64,000 nt of DNA, from NCBI GenBank assembly GCA_902470805.1, contig CABRHX010000011.1, forward strand, positions 8,567 through 72,566. Direction: 5' to 3'. Below are positions 1-8,908 of the stretch, in pieces. The notes below the pieces were generated by a model that did not search any database, was not told where the DNA came from, and saw only the letters and a list, made by a program, of their open reading frames with translations. Origin of the DNA: an uncultured Collinsella sp. GTDB taxonomy: Bacteria; Actinomycetota; Coriobacteriia; Coriobacteriales; Coriobacteriaceae. Positions within the stretch are counted from its first letter, which is position 1. Every line of letters begins with the position of its first letter. Both the position numbers and the translations under genes were made by a program.

Positions 1-1267
1 CGCCCGTGGGATAGATAGGCGGGTGGTCGGTGGTCTCGACCTTGCCGCGCGTGGGCTTCATGGGGCCGGCGAGGACCTTTTTGCACACGGGCGCCAGCGC
101 CGGGTTGATCTTTGCAAGGTCACTCACCACAGCGCCCAGATCAAGCGTCGCGGGGTATACGGTATTGTCGACACGCGGGTAGCTGATGAGGCCCGCCATG
201 TAGAGGGACTCGGCGATGCGCATGGTACGCGCAGGCGAGATACCCTCGGCTGCGGCGGCAGCCTGCAGCGAGGTGGTCGCAAACGGCGTGGGCGGCTGCT
301 GCTTGCGCGAGCGCTTGGTCACCGCGGCGACGGTTGCCGTCTTGGCACCGTCAACGTGACCGTACGCCGTCTCAGCAGCATCCTTGTCGGTAAAGCGCGC
401 CGTCTTGTGCGCGATCTTAAAGCGATCGTCCTCGGCAGCGCCTTGCGCGGCGCCCATGCCGCGAATCTGCCAATAGTCCTCGGGCACAAACGCCATGCGC
501 TCGCGTTCGCGCTCGACCACCAGGGCAAGCGTCGGCGTCTGCACGCGGCCGGCGGAACGCACGTTGCCAAAGCCGCCAAACTTGGCGAGCGTCAGGTAGC
601 GCGTGAGCACCGCACCCCAAATGAGGTCGATGTGCTGACGGCTCTCGCCGGCGTCGGCCAGGTTCTGGTCGAGCGAGACAAGGTTATCGAAGGCCTGCGT
701 GATCTCGGCCTTGGTAAACGAAGAATACTGGGCGCGGGCGACCGGCAAGTCGGGCGCCACCTCGCGCACCTTGTTGAGGGCGTCCGAACCGATCAGCTCG
801 CCCTCGCGATCGAAGTCCGTGGCGATGATGACGCTGTCGGACTTTTTGGCGAGGTTCTTAAGCGAGCGGATGAGTTCCTTCTCGGCCGGCAGCTTAATGA
901 CGGGTGCCCAGGTGAGATACGGCAGACTCTCGAGCTTCCAGCCCTTGATGGAGATGCCGTCGGCAAGAAACGGCTTGCGTTTGGTGTCGTAGGGCGGGCG
1001 TGCCAGGCCATCGGGCATGTCGGCCGGCAGCATCTCGCCGTCCTCGGTGACCGAATACCAGCCCAGCTTTTTATCGAACAGTACGCTGTCGCAAAAATCG
1101 GGCGCAAGGATGTGACCGGCAAGACCGATCGTCACGCACTCCTCGCCCTTCCACTCAAAACGGTAGATGGCGGTGTTGTACACCTTGTCCTTTTTGGGCT
1201 TGCCCGTGGACAGCCGCTCGGCGATCTGACGCGCGGCGTCGTTTTTCTCGGCGATGATGAGCTTCAA
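1..1267 (-). CDS. Type IA DNA topoisomerase (archaeal TopA / Topo III-like), 3' end outside window
   Basis: Relaxes negatively supercoiled DNA by single-strand passage through a covalent 5'-phosphotyrosine. The translation starts KLIIAEKNDAARQIAERLS, has the Toprim acidic motif ATDFDREGEL, and reaches the active-site motif LISYPRVDN with the catalytic tyrosine at about residue 363. RVDN in place of the commoner RTDS is a small family variation. The start is a TTG at 1265-1267, chosen because AGGAG sits 7 bases upstream (1275-1279) and the protein then begins exactly at the conserved Toprim strand; no ATG fits. At least 422 codons are visible and the C-terminal zinc-finger region lies beyond the window. 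It lies 54 bp downstream of hypB on the same strand. Confidence 0.9.
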   Translation of the reverse strand, partial: MKLIIAEKNDAARQIAERLSTGKPKKDKVYNTAIYRFEWKGEECVTIGLAGHILAPDFCDSVLFDKKLGWYSVTEDGEMLPADMPDGLARPPYDTKRKPFLADGISIKGWKLESLPYLTWAPVIKLPAEKELIRSLKNLAKKSDSVIIATDFDREGELIGSDALNKVREVAPDLPVARAQYSSFTKAEITQAFDNLVSLDQNLADAGESRQHIDLIWGAVLTRYLTLAKFGGFGNVRSAGRVQTPTLALVVERERERMAFVPEDYWQIRGMGAAQGAAEDDRFKIAHKTARFTDKDAAETAYGHVDGAKTATVAAVTKRSRKQQPPTPFATTSLQAAAAAEGISPARTMRIAESLYMAGLISYPRVDNTVYPATLDLGAVVSDLAKINPALAPVCKKVLAGPMKPTRGKVETTDHPPIYPTG

Positions 1268-1321
1268 AAGAGGCTCCTATCTCGTATCTCTGCGGCTACG
1301 CCCGCCCGTATGGCGGCCGAC

Positions 1322-2005
1322 TTACGCCCTTGCTTGCTCAATCTGCCCGATGAGCCAATCACACCAGGCATCCATGCCCTCGCCCTTGCGCGCGCTCACG
1401 GCAAACCGCGGCGCCTGCGGATTGAGGTCATCGAGTGTCTTAGTATACCTATCCATGTCAAAATCGAAAGCCGGAGCCACGTCGACCTTGTTGAGCAGCT
1501 GCGCGCCGGCGTGTTGGAAGATGCCCGGGTACTTGATAGGCTTGTCGTCGCCCTCGGGCACCGAAAGAATCATGATGGACAGGTTCTCGCCCAGGTCAAA
1601 GTCGACTGGGCAGACCAGGTTACCCACGTTTTCGATAAAGATGACGTCGATGTTTTGAAGGCCCACCGCCTGGTCGAACGCGTCGACGGCCTCCATGATC
1701 ATGTTGCCCTCGAGATGGCACAGGCCGCCCGTATTGATCTGGATGGCGGGCATGCCGGCTTCCTTCATGGTGATGGCGTCGACGTCCGAGGCGATATCGC
1801 CCTCGATGACGGCGCAACGCAGGCCGGCCTTGTCGCGTAGGCGCTCGTTGGTGCCCAAAATCGTGGTGGTCTTACCCGAGCCGGGGCTCGACAGCACATT
1901 GATCACATAGGTGTTTGTCTCTTTAAATCGCTGACGCAGCTGATCTGCCAGACGCTCATTGCGCGACAGAATCGGCGACGCGATATCAATCGTTTTCTCG
2001 GCCAT
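1322..2005 (-). CDS. hypB: Hydrogenase/urease nickel incorporation GTPase HypB
   Basis: SIMIBI-class GTPase that loads nickel into [NiFe]-hydrogenase precursors together with HypA. P-loop SPGSGKTT is at residues 40-47; the downstream motif FIENVGNLVCP contains the conserved metal-binding cysteine and is characteristic of HypB. The protein is 227 aa, without the histidine-rich N-terminal nickel store seen in some homologues. ATG at 2005 is chosen over the in-frame GTG at 2014 because AAGGAG lies 8 bases before the ATG and would overlap the GTG. hypA is immediately upstream, so the two form one nickel-delivery unit, here without hypCDEF or hydrogenase structural genes in view. Confidence 0.95.
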   Translation of the reverse strand: MAEKTIDIASPILSRNERLADQLRQRFKETNTYVINVLSSPGSGKTTTILGTNERLRDKAGLRCAVIEGDIASDVDAITMKEAGMPAIQINTGGLCHLEGNMIMEAVDAFDQAVGLQNIDVIFIENVGNLVCPVDFDLGENLSIMILSVPEGDDKPIKYPGIFQHAGAQLLNKVDVAPAFDFDMDRYTKTLDDLNPQAPRFAVSARKGEGMDAWCDWLIGQIEQARA

Positions 2006-2060
2006 ACTCGGCACTCCTTACTTTGGCCCCTTTATACCCCATCACCAGATGGCTAGCGGG

Positions 2061-2417
2061 CTAATCGTCGGGGGTTTCGATTTCGATACTTGCGATGTCG
2101 AGCTCGCGACCGTGCAGCAGGCGCACGTTGGCGCCGCCACACTGGGGACAACGACAATGAAAGCGATCATGCTCGAAAACCTCGCCGCAATCCAGGCACT
2201 CGCTTTGCGGATGGACTTCCTTCACGGCAAGCTCGCAGCCTTGCGTGAGCGGATCCTCGTCGCGAAACGTCTCCCACGCAAAGTCGAGCGCCTCGCGCAC
2301 GACTTCGGTCATATCCCCGATACGCAGCGTTACCAAAACGGCGCGCGAGGCCCCCGCCCCACGCGCCGCACGAATCACTGTATCGAGTATGCCGTTGACA
2401 ATGCCAACCTCGTGCAT
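2061..2417 (-). CDS. hypA: Hydrogenase maturation nickel metallochaperone HypA
   Basis: Small zinc protein (118 aa) that binds Ni(II) through the N-terminal Met-His pair (MHE at the start, as in the family) and hands it to the hydrogenase large subunit with HypB. The structural zinc site is visible as C74-x2-C77 and C90-x2-C93. The gene begins 6 bp after the tatC stop and is followed by hypB, so tatA-tatC-hypA-hypB are probably cotranscribed. Co-location with Tat genes makes sense because periplasmic or membrane hydrogenases are exported folded through Tat. Confidence 0.95.
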   Translation of the reverse strand: MHEVGIVNGILDTVIRAARGAGASRAVLVTLRIGDMTEVVREALDFAWETFRDEDPLTQGCELAVKEVHPQSECLDCGEVFEHDRFHCRCPQCGGANVRLLHGRELDIASIEIETPDD

Positions 2418-2423
2418 ACCGAT

Positions 2424-3215
2424 TTACTCCTCGTCGTCCTCATCGTCCGAGAACAGGTCCAGACGACTCACGAACAAGCCCTCCTTGCCCTCGCGCGCGG
2501 TAATGACCACGCGGGCGATGGCAAGCGAAATCTCGTAGAGCGAGAGCAGGGCGCCGTACATGAGGCCCAGCGTAACGGGCGAGCCGTCGGGCGTAATCAC
2601 AGCCGAGCCCACAAGCAGGCCAACGTATACGTAACGCCAGGCACTGCGGAAGGCCGCGTAGGACACGATATGGAAGACGGACAGGTAAAAGATGATGAGC
2701 GGCAGCTCAAACGCCACGCCAAAGCCGATCATAAAGAGCAGCTCCATGTTGACGTAGTTCTCCAGGTCGGGCAGCGCCGTAGCGACTGCCGAAGTCTCGC
2801 CGATGAGCCACTCAAAACCCGCAGGGATGATGATGAAGTAGCAAAAGATTGCGCCCAGGAAGAACAGCACCGTCGAGGCGAGCACCGTGGGCACGACCCA
2901 CTTGCGCTCGTTGGGGCGAAGCGCCGGCAGGAAAAACGCCAGAATCTGCCAGATGATCATGGGCGTGCACATGACCACGGCCATCTTGATGGCCAGCGAG
3001 AAGCGCAGACCAAAGCCACCGAGCGTGGTGGTGATGTAGAACTTGCCGTCCGGTACAAAGGAGCGGATGGGGTCTTCCAGGATGTCGAGCACCACGGGCG
3101 TGGCGAAGTACAGCACGATAGCGGCGGCAAAGACCGATACGACCACGATGGTCAGGCGGCGACGGAGCTCTCCCAGGTGATCGAAGAGCGGCATACGCGC
3201 AGGTCCGATAGGCAT
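2424..3215 (-). CDS. tatC: Sec-independent protein translocase TatC
   Basis: Polytopic receptor of the twin-arginine pathway; it binds the RR signal peptide. The protein has 263 aa with six predicted membrane segments, the N-terminal LFDHLGELRRRL motif typical of TatC and the conserved EFELPL-like region (here AFELPLIIFYL). Its ATG overlaps the tatA stop by one base (TAATG), which suggests translational coupling. The C-terminal tail is acidic (SDDEDDEE). Confidence 0.95.
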   Translation of the reverse strand: MPIGPARMPLFDHLGELRRRLTIVVVSVFAAAIVLYFATPVVLDILEDPIRSFVPDGKFYITTTLGGFGLRFSLAIKMAVVMCTPMIIWQILAFFLPALRPNERKWVVPTVLASTVLFFLGAIFCYFIIIPAGFEWLIGETSAVATALPDLENYVNMELLFMIGFGVAFELPLIIFYLSVFHIVSYAAFRSAWRYVYVGLLVGSAVITPDGSPVTLGLMYGALLSLYEISLAIARVVITAREGKEGLFVSRLDLFSDDEDDEE

Positions 3216-3796
3216 TACTCATCGCCTTCCTTCGGGGCGTCGGCGGCAGCGGTGTCGTCCTCGGCCTCGAGCTCGCGAGCGAGCTGGTCGACGACGGCCT
3301 TGCGCTTGCGGGGACGACGGGCGTAGAGGTCAGCCGTCGTGGGCTCTGCCGGCTCGGGCTCGGGCTCCGGCTCCGGCTCTGCAGCAGGTTCGGGCTCGAC
3401 GGCGGCAGCGGCAGGCTCGGCGCCCTCGGCCTCCTCAGCAGCACCTTCGCCCTCAGCAGCACCCTCGCTTGCGGCCTTCTCGGCAGCAAGACGGGCGCGA
3501 CGCTCGGCAAAGGTCTCCTTCTTGGCGGGCGCTGCCGTCTCGGCGGCATCCTCGTCCGCATCGGAATCGTCGTCGGTCGCAGCAGCCTTCTTGGGCTTGA
3601 CCGGTGCCGACGCGGCCTCGCTCACCGGATCGATAATCTCGGACTGAACAACGGCCGTCATCTTTTCCTGCGTCTCGCGGAACTGACGGATGGCACGGCC
3701 GATCGTGCGGCCCATCTGCGGGAGCTTATCCGGGCCAAACAGCAAAAAGCCGAAGACCACGATGATCGCGAGCTCACCCTCTCCAATACCAAACAC
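3215..3796 (-). CDS. tatA: Twin-arginine translocase TatA/TatB family protein with long acidic Pro/Ala tail
   Basis: Pore-forming TatA/TatB subunit: a short membrane helix (ELAIIVVFGFLLFGPDKLP) with the FGPDKLP hinge, then an amphipathic helix (about residues 22-45). GTG at 3796 is chosen because GGAGG lies 5 bases upstream and the protein then starts at the conserved FGIGEGEL; the longer open frame adds non-homologous residues. At 193 aa it is roughly twice a normal TatA. The extra C-terminal part is low-complexity, rich in Ala, Glu and Pro including an EPEPEPEPEP run, and ends with a basic RRPRKRK patch and acidic tail. TatA and TatB cannot be separated by sequence here; no second tatA-like gene is nearby. 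Confidence 0.88.
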   Translation of the reverse strand: MFGIGEGELAIIVVFGFLLFGPDKLPQMGRTIGRAIRQFRETQEKMTAVVQSEIIDPVSEAASAPVKPKKAAATDDDSDADEDAAETAAPAKKETFAERRARLAAEKAASEGAAEGEGAAEEAEGAEPAAAAVEPEPAAEPEPEPEPEPAEPTTADLYARRPRKRKAVVDQLARELEAEDDTAAADAPKEGDE

Positions 3797-3950
3797 ACAT
3801 ACCTCCAAGGCTCGATGTGAGTCGAGCCCGCACCGCGCCATTCGGCCGGAACTCGTCTATTCATTCGGTCAAGTATAGCGCCCGGACGCCAAAACGTCCG
3901 AGCGCATCACAAACATATGCCAAACGGCACGCCCTTTTGGGGGGCAAAGA

Positions 3951-4265
3951 TTATGCAGCGGTGATCGAAATCTCCTGGTCGACGCCCAACAGCTGAACCA
4001 CGCGCATCACCGGGGGCTGCACATTGGTGCAGCTAAAGCGCTTGCCGTGGTCGACCGCGTGGTGCGCGGCGCCCACAAGCACGCCAATGCCCGTCGAGTC
4101 GATGTAGCTCACCTGGGCAAAATCGAGCTCAACGGCCTCAGTGGGCTGCTCGAGCGCCAGGTCGATAGCATTGCGCAGGCTGTCGGCGTTAGAGATATCG
4201 ATCTCGCCGGTCACCTTAATGGTGTAGAGCTCTGGCGTGGGGTTGGTGGAAATACCCAAATCCAT
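3951..4265 (-). CDS. STAS-domain anti-sigma factor antagonist
   Basis: 104-aa single STAS domain of the SpoIIAA/RsbV type. The phosphorylation loop YIDSTGIGVLVG is intact, with the likely phosphoserine at Ser57. In the unphosphorylated state such proteins bind an anti-sigma kinase and release a sigma factor or other partner. No RsbW-like kinase or sigma gene is adjacent, so the partner must be encoded elsewhere. The gene sits between the tat-hyp run and the aminotransferase gene on the same strand. Confidence 0.88.
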   Translation of the reverse strand: MDLGISTNPTPELYTIKVTGEIDISNADSLRNAIDLALEQPTEAVELDFAQVSYIDSTGIGVLVGAAHHAVDHGKRFSCTNVQPPVMRVVQLLGVDQEISITAA

Positions 4266-4316
4266 GTATACGCTCCTTTACGTATCGAAAGTGCGGATAG
4301 TACGGGAAGCCGCGCG

Positions 4317-5621
4317 TTAGGCGCGCTCGGCACGCGCAAGCTCGGCAGCGACGAGCTTCACAGCCAGCACCAGCACATCGAGCGCGGCCTCCAGGTCCTC
4401 GACCGTGGGATAGCTCGGCGCGATGCGGATGTTAGTGTCGCGCGGGTCCTTGCCATAGGGCCAGGTAGCACCGGCCGGCGTGAGCTTGACGCCCAGGTCG
4501 GCGCAGAGCGCGGCGACCTTCTGGGCCGAGCCCTCGGGACCATCGAAGCTTACAAAGTAGCCACCGCGGGGGTGCGTCCAAGTGGCGCAGCCCGTGTCGC
4601 CCAAGCCCTCGGTGAGCTTGCGCTCGACGGCCTCAAAGCGCGGACACAGGAACTCGGCATGCTTTTTCATGTGCTCCTTGACCGCCTCGATGGTAGGAAG
4701 GAAGCGCACGTGACGCAGCTGGTTGAGCTTGTCGGCGCTGATGAGGCCGGCCTTCAGGCGCTTGGAGAACTCGGCGATGACCGCGGGGCTCGCACCGATA
4801 AAGCCGATGCCAGCGCCCGGGAAGGTGATCTTGGACGTCGAGGCAAAGGCCACCACGCGGTCCTCGGTACCCGTCGCGCGGGCAAGATCGAAGATGTTGG
4901 CGAGCTCGTCGGTCTCGTCGTACAGATCGTGCACGCAGTAAGCGTTGTCCCAGAAGATGCGGAAATCGGGCGCGGCCGTGGGCATCTCGACCAGGCGGCG
5001 CACAGTGTCCTCGCTAAAGGTGATGCCCGTGGGGTTGGAATACTTGGGCACGCACCAGATGCCCTTAATGGAGTCGTCGGCGGCAACGAGGCGCTCGATC
5101 TCGTCCATGTCGGGGCCGTTGTCGGTCATCGCGACGGGGACGTTCTCGATGCCCAAGTCGGCGGTGATGCCAAAGTGGCGATCGTAGCCGGGAACGGGGC
5201 ACAGGAACTTGACCTTCTTGCCGTCGTGCGCGGCCTCGTAAGCCTCCCAAGGCTCGCTGCCGCACGAGCCACAGCGCCAGAACATGCCGGCGATGTCGTG
5301 CTCAATCAGCAGGCTCGACGAACCCAGTACGAGCGTCTGCTCGGCGGGACAGCCCAGGAACTCCCCTGCCAACTTGCGTGCCGAGGGAATACCCTCAAAG
5401 CAGCCGTAGTTGGAGCAGTCGACGTTGCCATCGTGCAGATCGGCGTCGGCGTTGAGGATATCGAGCATGGGTCGAGAGATGTCCACCTGGGAGGGCGACG
5501 GCTTGCCGCGGGCCATGTCGAGCGCCAGGCCCTTGGCCTTGACCTCGGCGACCTCGGCTTTGAGTGCCTCGATAGCGGCATCGAGTTCGGTGGTTTCCAT
5601 CTTCTGGTAGATCGTCTGCAT
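4317..5621 (-). CDS. Class I aminotransferase, type If aspartate aminotransferase family
   Basis: PLP-dependent transaminase of 434 aa. Features typical of the If subgroup known from Corynebacterium AspT are LDMARGKPSPSQVD near the N terminus, VPKYSNPTG, and the PLP-lysine motif STSKITFPGAG with Lys264. The likely reaction is aspartate plus 2-oxoglutarate to oxaloacetate plus glutamate, although substrate cannot be fixed from motifs alone. The ATG at 5621 has AAAGG about 9 bases upstream. A TATACT -10 hexamer lies upstream at 5663-5668. Confidence 0.88.
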   Translation of the reverse strand: MQTIYQKMETTELDAAIEALKAEVAEVKAKGLALDMARGKPSPSQVDISRPMLDILNADADLHDGNVDCSNYGCFEGIPSARKLAGEFLGCPAEQTLVLGSSSLLIEHDIAGMFWRCGSCGSEPWEAYEAAHDGKKVKFLCPVPGYDRHFGITADLGIENVPVAMTDNGPDMDEIERLVAADDSIKGIWCVPKYSNPTGITFSEDTVRRLVEMPTAAPDFRIFWDNAYCVHDLYDETDELANIFDLARATGTEDRVVAFASTSKITFPGAGIGFIGASPAVIAEFSKRLKAGLISADKLNQLRHVRFLPTIEAVKEHMKKHAEFLCPRFEAVERKLTEGLGDTGCATWTHPRGGYFVSFDGPEGSAQKVAALCADLGVKLTPAGATWPYGKDPRDTNIRIAPSYPTVEDLEAALDVLVLAVKLVAAELARAERA

Positions 5622-5770
5622 GGGTGCGACCTTTCGCGAAGCGGGACGTTGCAGTTCGTCTAAGTATAGACCGCCACCGCCGCAACGTTATGAAGCCGTG
5701 ATAGATTAAGTACATCGCAATAAATTACGAATCGCCGCGCATGCCGGCGTGGGGCGCCCAAGGAGGCACT

Positions 5771-6025
5771 ATGGAGTACGGATCGTTCCAGGCCGAGGAA
5801 TTCGGCGACCTGCAGCGCCTGGTCGACGGACTGTTTTACGATCGCCACGCCATCGACCGCCTAGATCTGATCGTACAGGCCGAGATCTTGGACCTGGCGC
5901 CCGACCTCATGGAAATCGTCAACCTGCTACCGCCCGGCTATTACGACCGCCAGTCACTTTGCGACCAGCTCAACTCCGCCTTGGCCGCCCACGGCTGGGG
6001 CGCCGTCTACGGCACCGTGGAATAA
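5771..6025 (+). CDS. Small hypothetical protein (84 aa)
   Basis: I do not recognise this family. The protein is acidic and leucine-rich without signal peptide or membrane segment, with repeated short helices (QRLVDGLFYDRHAIDRLDLI, APDLMEIVNLLPPGYYDR). ATG at 5771 is preferred to the in-frame ATG at 5741 because AAGGAGG is spaced 4-5 bases before it. The gene is monocistronic, ends before two hairpins, and its strong ribosome site and good codon use argue that it is real. Confidence 0.65.
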   Translation: MEYGSFQAEEFGDLQRLVDGLFYDRHAIDRLDLIVQAEILDLAPDLMEIVNLLPPGYYDRQSLCDQLNSALAAHGWGAVYGTVE

Positions 6026-6070
6026 ACCTAGTCATTGGGGCCTGTGGCCAAAAAATAGCAAATATGAGTA

Positions 6071-6126
6071 CTGTTACTTTTTTAGTAACAGCGATTTTGA
6101 ATTAAAAAGGCCAGTCTTGGCCTTTT
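6071..6126 (+). terminator. Tandem hairpins after the 84-aa gene
   Basis: A perfect 8-bp inverted repeat CTGTTACT/AGTAACAG (6071-6091) is followed by AAAAGGCC/GGCCTTTT (6105-6126) ending in a short T run. Together they can end the upstream plus-strand gene; the second has A/T flanks on both sides and could also work on the minus strand. Confidence 0.65.
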
Positions 6127-6228
6127 GTGTCCGGTTTTGGAAGGATGTATCGGCATTTTTCGTCCAGCAATACAATCGTTAATGCACAGACAGAATAGAT
6201 TTGTACATTATTTTTCGCGCCTAAAATG

Positions 6229-6267
6229 AAACGCCGTTTGTGACAGTACTCACAAACGGCGTTTTTT
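6229..6267. terminator. Strong bidirectional hairpin between the 84-aa gene and nhaA
   Basis: Perfect 15-bp inverted repeat (AAACGCCGTTTGTGA, 6229-6243, and its complement at 6250-6264) with a 6-base loop and six Ts at 6262-6267. It terminates plus-strand transcription. On the minus strand the stem is flanked by only three Ts within the repeat, so function for nhaA, which ends at 6358, is less certain. The 331-bp gap 6026-6357 holds only these hairpins. Confidence 0.75.
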
Positions 6268-6357
6268 GGCCACTGGGGTGTCCGGCAGGTGGCAAGTACC
6301 ACTCAAAACCGCATTTCACACGCGCTCGAGCAGGCTCTGGCGTCTGTTTCTACGCGC

Positions 6358-7716
6358 CTACTCGTCCTTGGGCGCCGGGTGCTTGCAGACCACACTCATG
6401 TAGATCATGCCAAGCACGGCCGCGGTGACAGAACCGGCAAGAATGGCGGCCTTGGCAGCCAGAACCTCGAACTGGGCCGTCGGGAAGGCAAGGCCACTGA
6501 TGAGAATCGACATGGTAAAGCCGATGCCGCCCAGAATGCCCACACCGGCAATCATGTGCCAGTTGACATTGCGCGGCAACTGGCAAGCCTTGAGCTTAAC
6601 CAGGGCGAACGTCATGCCAAAGATGCCGATCGGCTTGCCCAGCAGCATGCCAAAGTACACGCCAAGCGTCACCGGATCGGTGAGCAGCGTGCTCATGTCA
6701 ACGCCCACTAGGCGAACCTGCGCGTTCACGAACGCAAAGATCGGCAGGATCACAAAGTTGACCGGCGTGGAGATCAGACGCTCCATGCGGATAAGCGGCG
6801 GAGTCACGCGGTGCATGACGCGCTCGACCTTGGTGGTCGAGACGGTAAAGTCATGCTGGCCCAGGATGTGCGCCTCGTCGTCGTAGCGGTCATCGAGCAG
6901 CGGCAGGCACTCGCCCAACCAATCGGTGAGGCTATCGAGCTTGACGCCGCACTTGGCCGGGATGGTGAAGGCCAGGATGACGCCGGCAAGCGTAGCGTGT
7001 ACGCCGCTCTTGAACATGCAGAACCACAACAGCAGGCCCAGTACCGAATACGGGGCAAGGCGGTAATGCTGCGTCTTGTTGAGCCACACGAGCGCGCAGG
7101 TCACAAGCGCGGCGGCGCCCAACCAAAACGGATTGGGGCTCTGACCGTAGAAGATGGCGATGGCGGCGATGGAAATGAGGTCGTCGGCGATGGCGAGCGT
7201 CGAGAAGAACACGCGCACGCCGTTGGGCACGCGATTGCCCAAAAGCGACAGCACGCCCAGCGCAAAGGCAATATCGGTTGCCATGGGGATGGCCCAACCG
7301 TTGCGGGCGCCGGCATGGTTAAAGATCAGGTAGATGCAGGCGGGAACGACGACGCCGCCCACGGCCGCCAGCATGGGAAGCATGGCCTGACGCGGATTCT
7401 TGAGCTCACCGACCGTCATCTCGTACTTAAGCTCGATGCCCACCAGCAAAAAGAAGATCGCCATAAGGAAGTCGTTGACGAAAAGCTCAACGGTGAGACC
7501 GGCCGTAAGGTTGCCCAGACCCACATACAACGGGGTCTCCAAAAAGTGATGGATGGCCTCGTAGGCATCGGTGTTGGCGCAAATGACGGCGGCGATGGCG
7601 GCGAAGACCATGACGGCGGCGGAAATCGTGCCGTTCTCGGCGATGCGCTCCCAAATGTCATGGCGCTCAAAACGCTTGCGCTCACGGACGTTAAACAGCT
7701 GCTCGGGTGCTGCCAT
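6358..7716 (-). CDS. nhaA: Na+/H+ antiporter NhaA
   Basis: Electrogenic membrane antiporter (2 H+ in, 1 Na+ out in the E. coli enzyme) used in sodium and pH homeostasis. The adjacent aspartates of the transport site are present in LAIADDLISI (Asp178-Asp179, equivalent to Asp163-Asp164 of E. coli NhaA), as is the TDIAFALG segment. It has 452 aa, longer than the usual 390 or so because of a charged loop around residues 265-310 (LLDDRYDDEAHILGQ onward). AAAGGAG lies 6 bases before the ATG. It is monocistronic. Confidence 0.95.
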   Translation of the reverse strand: MAAPEQLFNVRERKRFERHDIWERIAENGTISAAVMVFAAIAAVICANTDAYEAIHHFLETPLYVGLGNLTAGLTVELFVNDFLMAIFFLLVGIELKYEMTVGELKNPRQAMLPMLAAVGGVVVPACIYLIFNHAGARNGWAIPMATDIAFALGVLSLLGNRVPNGVRVFFSTLAIADDLISIAAIAIFYGQSPNPFWLGAAALVTCALVWLNKTQHYRLAPYSVLGLLLWFCMFKSGVHATLAGVILAFTIPAKCGVKLDSLTDWLGECLPLLDDRYDDEAHILGQHDFTVSTTKVERVMHRVTPPLIRMERLISTPVNFVILPIFAFVNAQVRLVGVDMSTLLTDPVTLGVYFGMLLGKPIGIFGMTFALVKLKACQLPRNVNWHMIAGVGILGGIGFTMSILISGLAFPTAQFEVLAAKAAILAGSVTAAVLGMIYMSVVCKHPAPKDE

Positions 7717-7924
7717 GGGCGGCTCCTTTCACGGGAAGACTCCCGTCTTAAAAAAGCACGGCCCGCCCAGATGGCGGCGCCGCGCTCTAACGTATTACGC
7801 TTGCATCTAGCCTACCCTGCACGACAAGCGCACAAGCACGGCCGAAAAGCGGAACCACAGGTTGAACATTATTTGCTCAACGGCGCGGGCGCGCCTGTCC
7901 AAGAGACGACGCGACGCCGTGCAC

Positions 7925-7963
7925 AAAAAACGACCGGAGCGCGGGGCGTCCGCGATCCGGTCG
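7925..7963 (-). terminator. Terminator of ppaC
   Basis: On the minus strand an 8-bp outer stem CGACCGGA/TCCGGTCG (7931-7963) with a GC-rich inner stem is followed by TTTTTT. It lies about 20 bp after the ppaC stop. Confidence 0.85.
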
Positions 7964-7984
7964 TCGGTGTTAGGTCAAAAGAAC

Positions 7985-8908
7985 CTAGCAGGCGGCCATG
8001 ATGGGGGCAGCAACCTGCTTCTTACGGGAGAGGACGCCCGGCATCCAGACGCCGTCGTGCTCGTCGGCAATGCCCAGGCCCTTCTGAGCAGCCTCGGTCT
8101 CACCCTCGAGCAGGACCTGCGAGCCCTCCTCCATGATGTCGGTGATGCACAGGACGATGCCGTCGGCACCCTTCTCGGCGGCGTAGGCGCGCATGGCCTC
8201 GCGGATCTCGTCGATCATGCCGAGTGCACGGCTCTTGTCGACGGTCTCGTACTGGCCAATGAGCAGCTTCTTGCCGGCTGGCTCGAACATCTTGATGTCG
8301 TTGCCGACCATCTCGGCTGCGGTGAAGGAGCCAGACGGACGGGTGAGGAAGACCTCCATGCCAAACTTGACCGGGTCGACGCCCACCTGCTCGCCGAGCT
8401 TGGCGGCGACGGCGCGGTCGACATCGGTGGTGGTGGGGCTCTTGAGCATGAGCGTGTCGGTCATCATGGCCGAGAGCAGCAGCTTGGCCTGAACGTCGGA
8501 AAGCTCAACGCCGAGCACGCCGGCGAGCTTGGTGACGATGGTGCAGCTGGAGCCCCAGGGCAGGCAGATGTAGTGCAGCGGGCCGGCGGTCTCGAAGTCG
8601 CCGATGCGGTGATGATCGACAACGCCAAAGACCGTGGCGTCCTTAAGGCCGGCGACGGACTGGGCAGACTCGTTGTGGTCGGTGAGGACGACGAGCTGAC
8701 CGGCCTCGACGGAATCAATCACGCGGGGCTCGGCAATGCCAGCGTCGGCGAGCAGCTTGGCGGACTCGGCCGGAAGCTGGCCCAGAGCGCAAGCCTCGTA
8801 GGTGTTGCCGGCATACTCAACCTGGTTAAGCAGCTGGGACAGGACAACGGCGCTCATGATGGCGTCGTTATCGGGGTTCTGGTGACCAAAGACAAGAACG
8901 TTTGCCAT
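7985..8908 (-). CDS. ppaC: Manganese-dependent inorganic pyrophosphatase (family II)
   Basis: Cytoplasmic DHH-superfamily enzyme hydrolysing pyrophosphate to two phosphates. The family II signature set is complete: GHQNPDND at residues 8-15 for metal binding, TDHNE, VVDHHR (DHH motif) and the C-terminal SRKKQ substrate-binding motif. Length 307 aa matches the family. GTGGAGGATATCC precedes the ATG, placing GGAGG 6 bases upstream. It has its own terminator. Confidence 0.96.
   Translation of the reverse strand: MANVLVFGHQNPDNDAIMSAVVLSQLLNQVEYAGNTYEACALGQLPAESAKLLADAGIAEPRVIDSVEAGQLVVLTDHNESAQSVAGLKDATVFGVVDHHRIGDFETAGPLHYICLPWGSSCTIVTKLAGVLGVELSDVQAKLLLSAMMTDTLMLKSPTTTDVDRAVAAKLGEQVGVDPVKFGMEVFLTRPSGSFTAAEMVGNDIKMFEPAGKKLLIGQYETVDKSRALGMIDEIREAMRAYAAEKGADGIVLCITDIMEEGSQVLLEGETEAAQKGLGIADEHDGVWMPGVLSRKKQVAAPIMAAC

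Noticed and set aside
23..1840. 605-codon open frame on the plus strand
   Set aside because: Antisense shadow of the topoisomerase and hypB; the minus strand carries all conserved motifs, and the frame has no ribosome site or family signature.
1959..3326. 455-codon plus-strand frame over hypA and tatC
   Set aside because: Shadow of well-recognised minus-strand genes.
3883..3942. Small inverted repeats between the STAS and tatA genes as a terminator
   Set aside because: CGGACG/CGTCCG and CCAAA/TTTGG stems are short and lack a T run; too weak to call.
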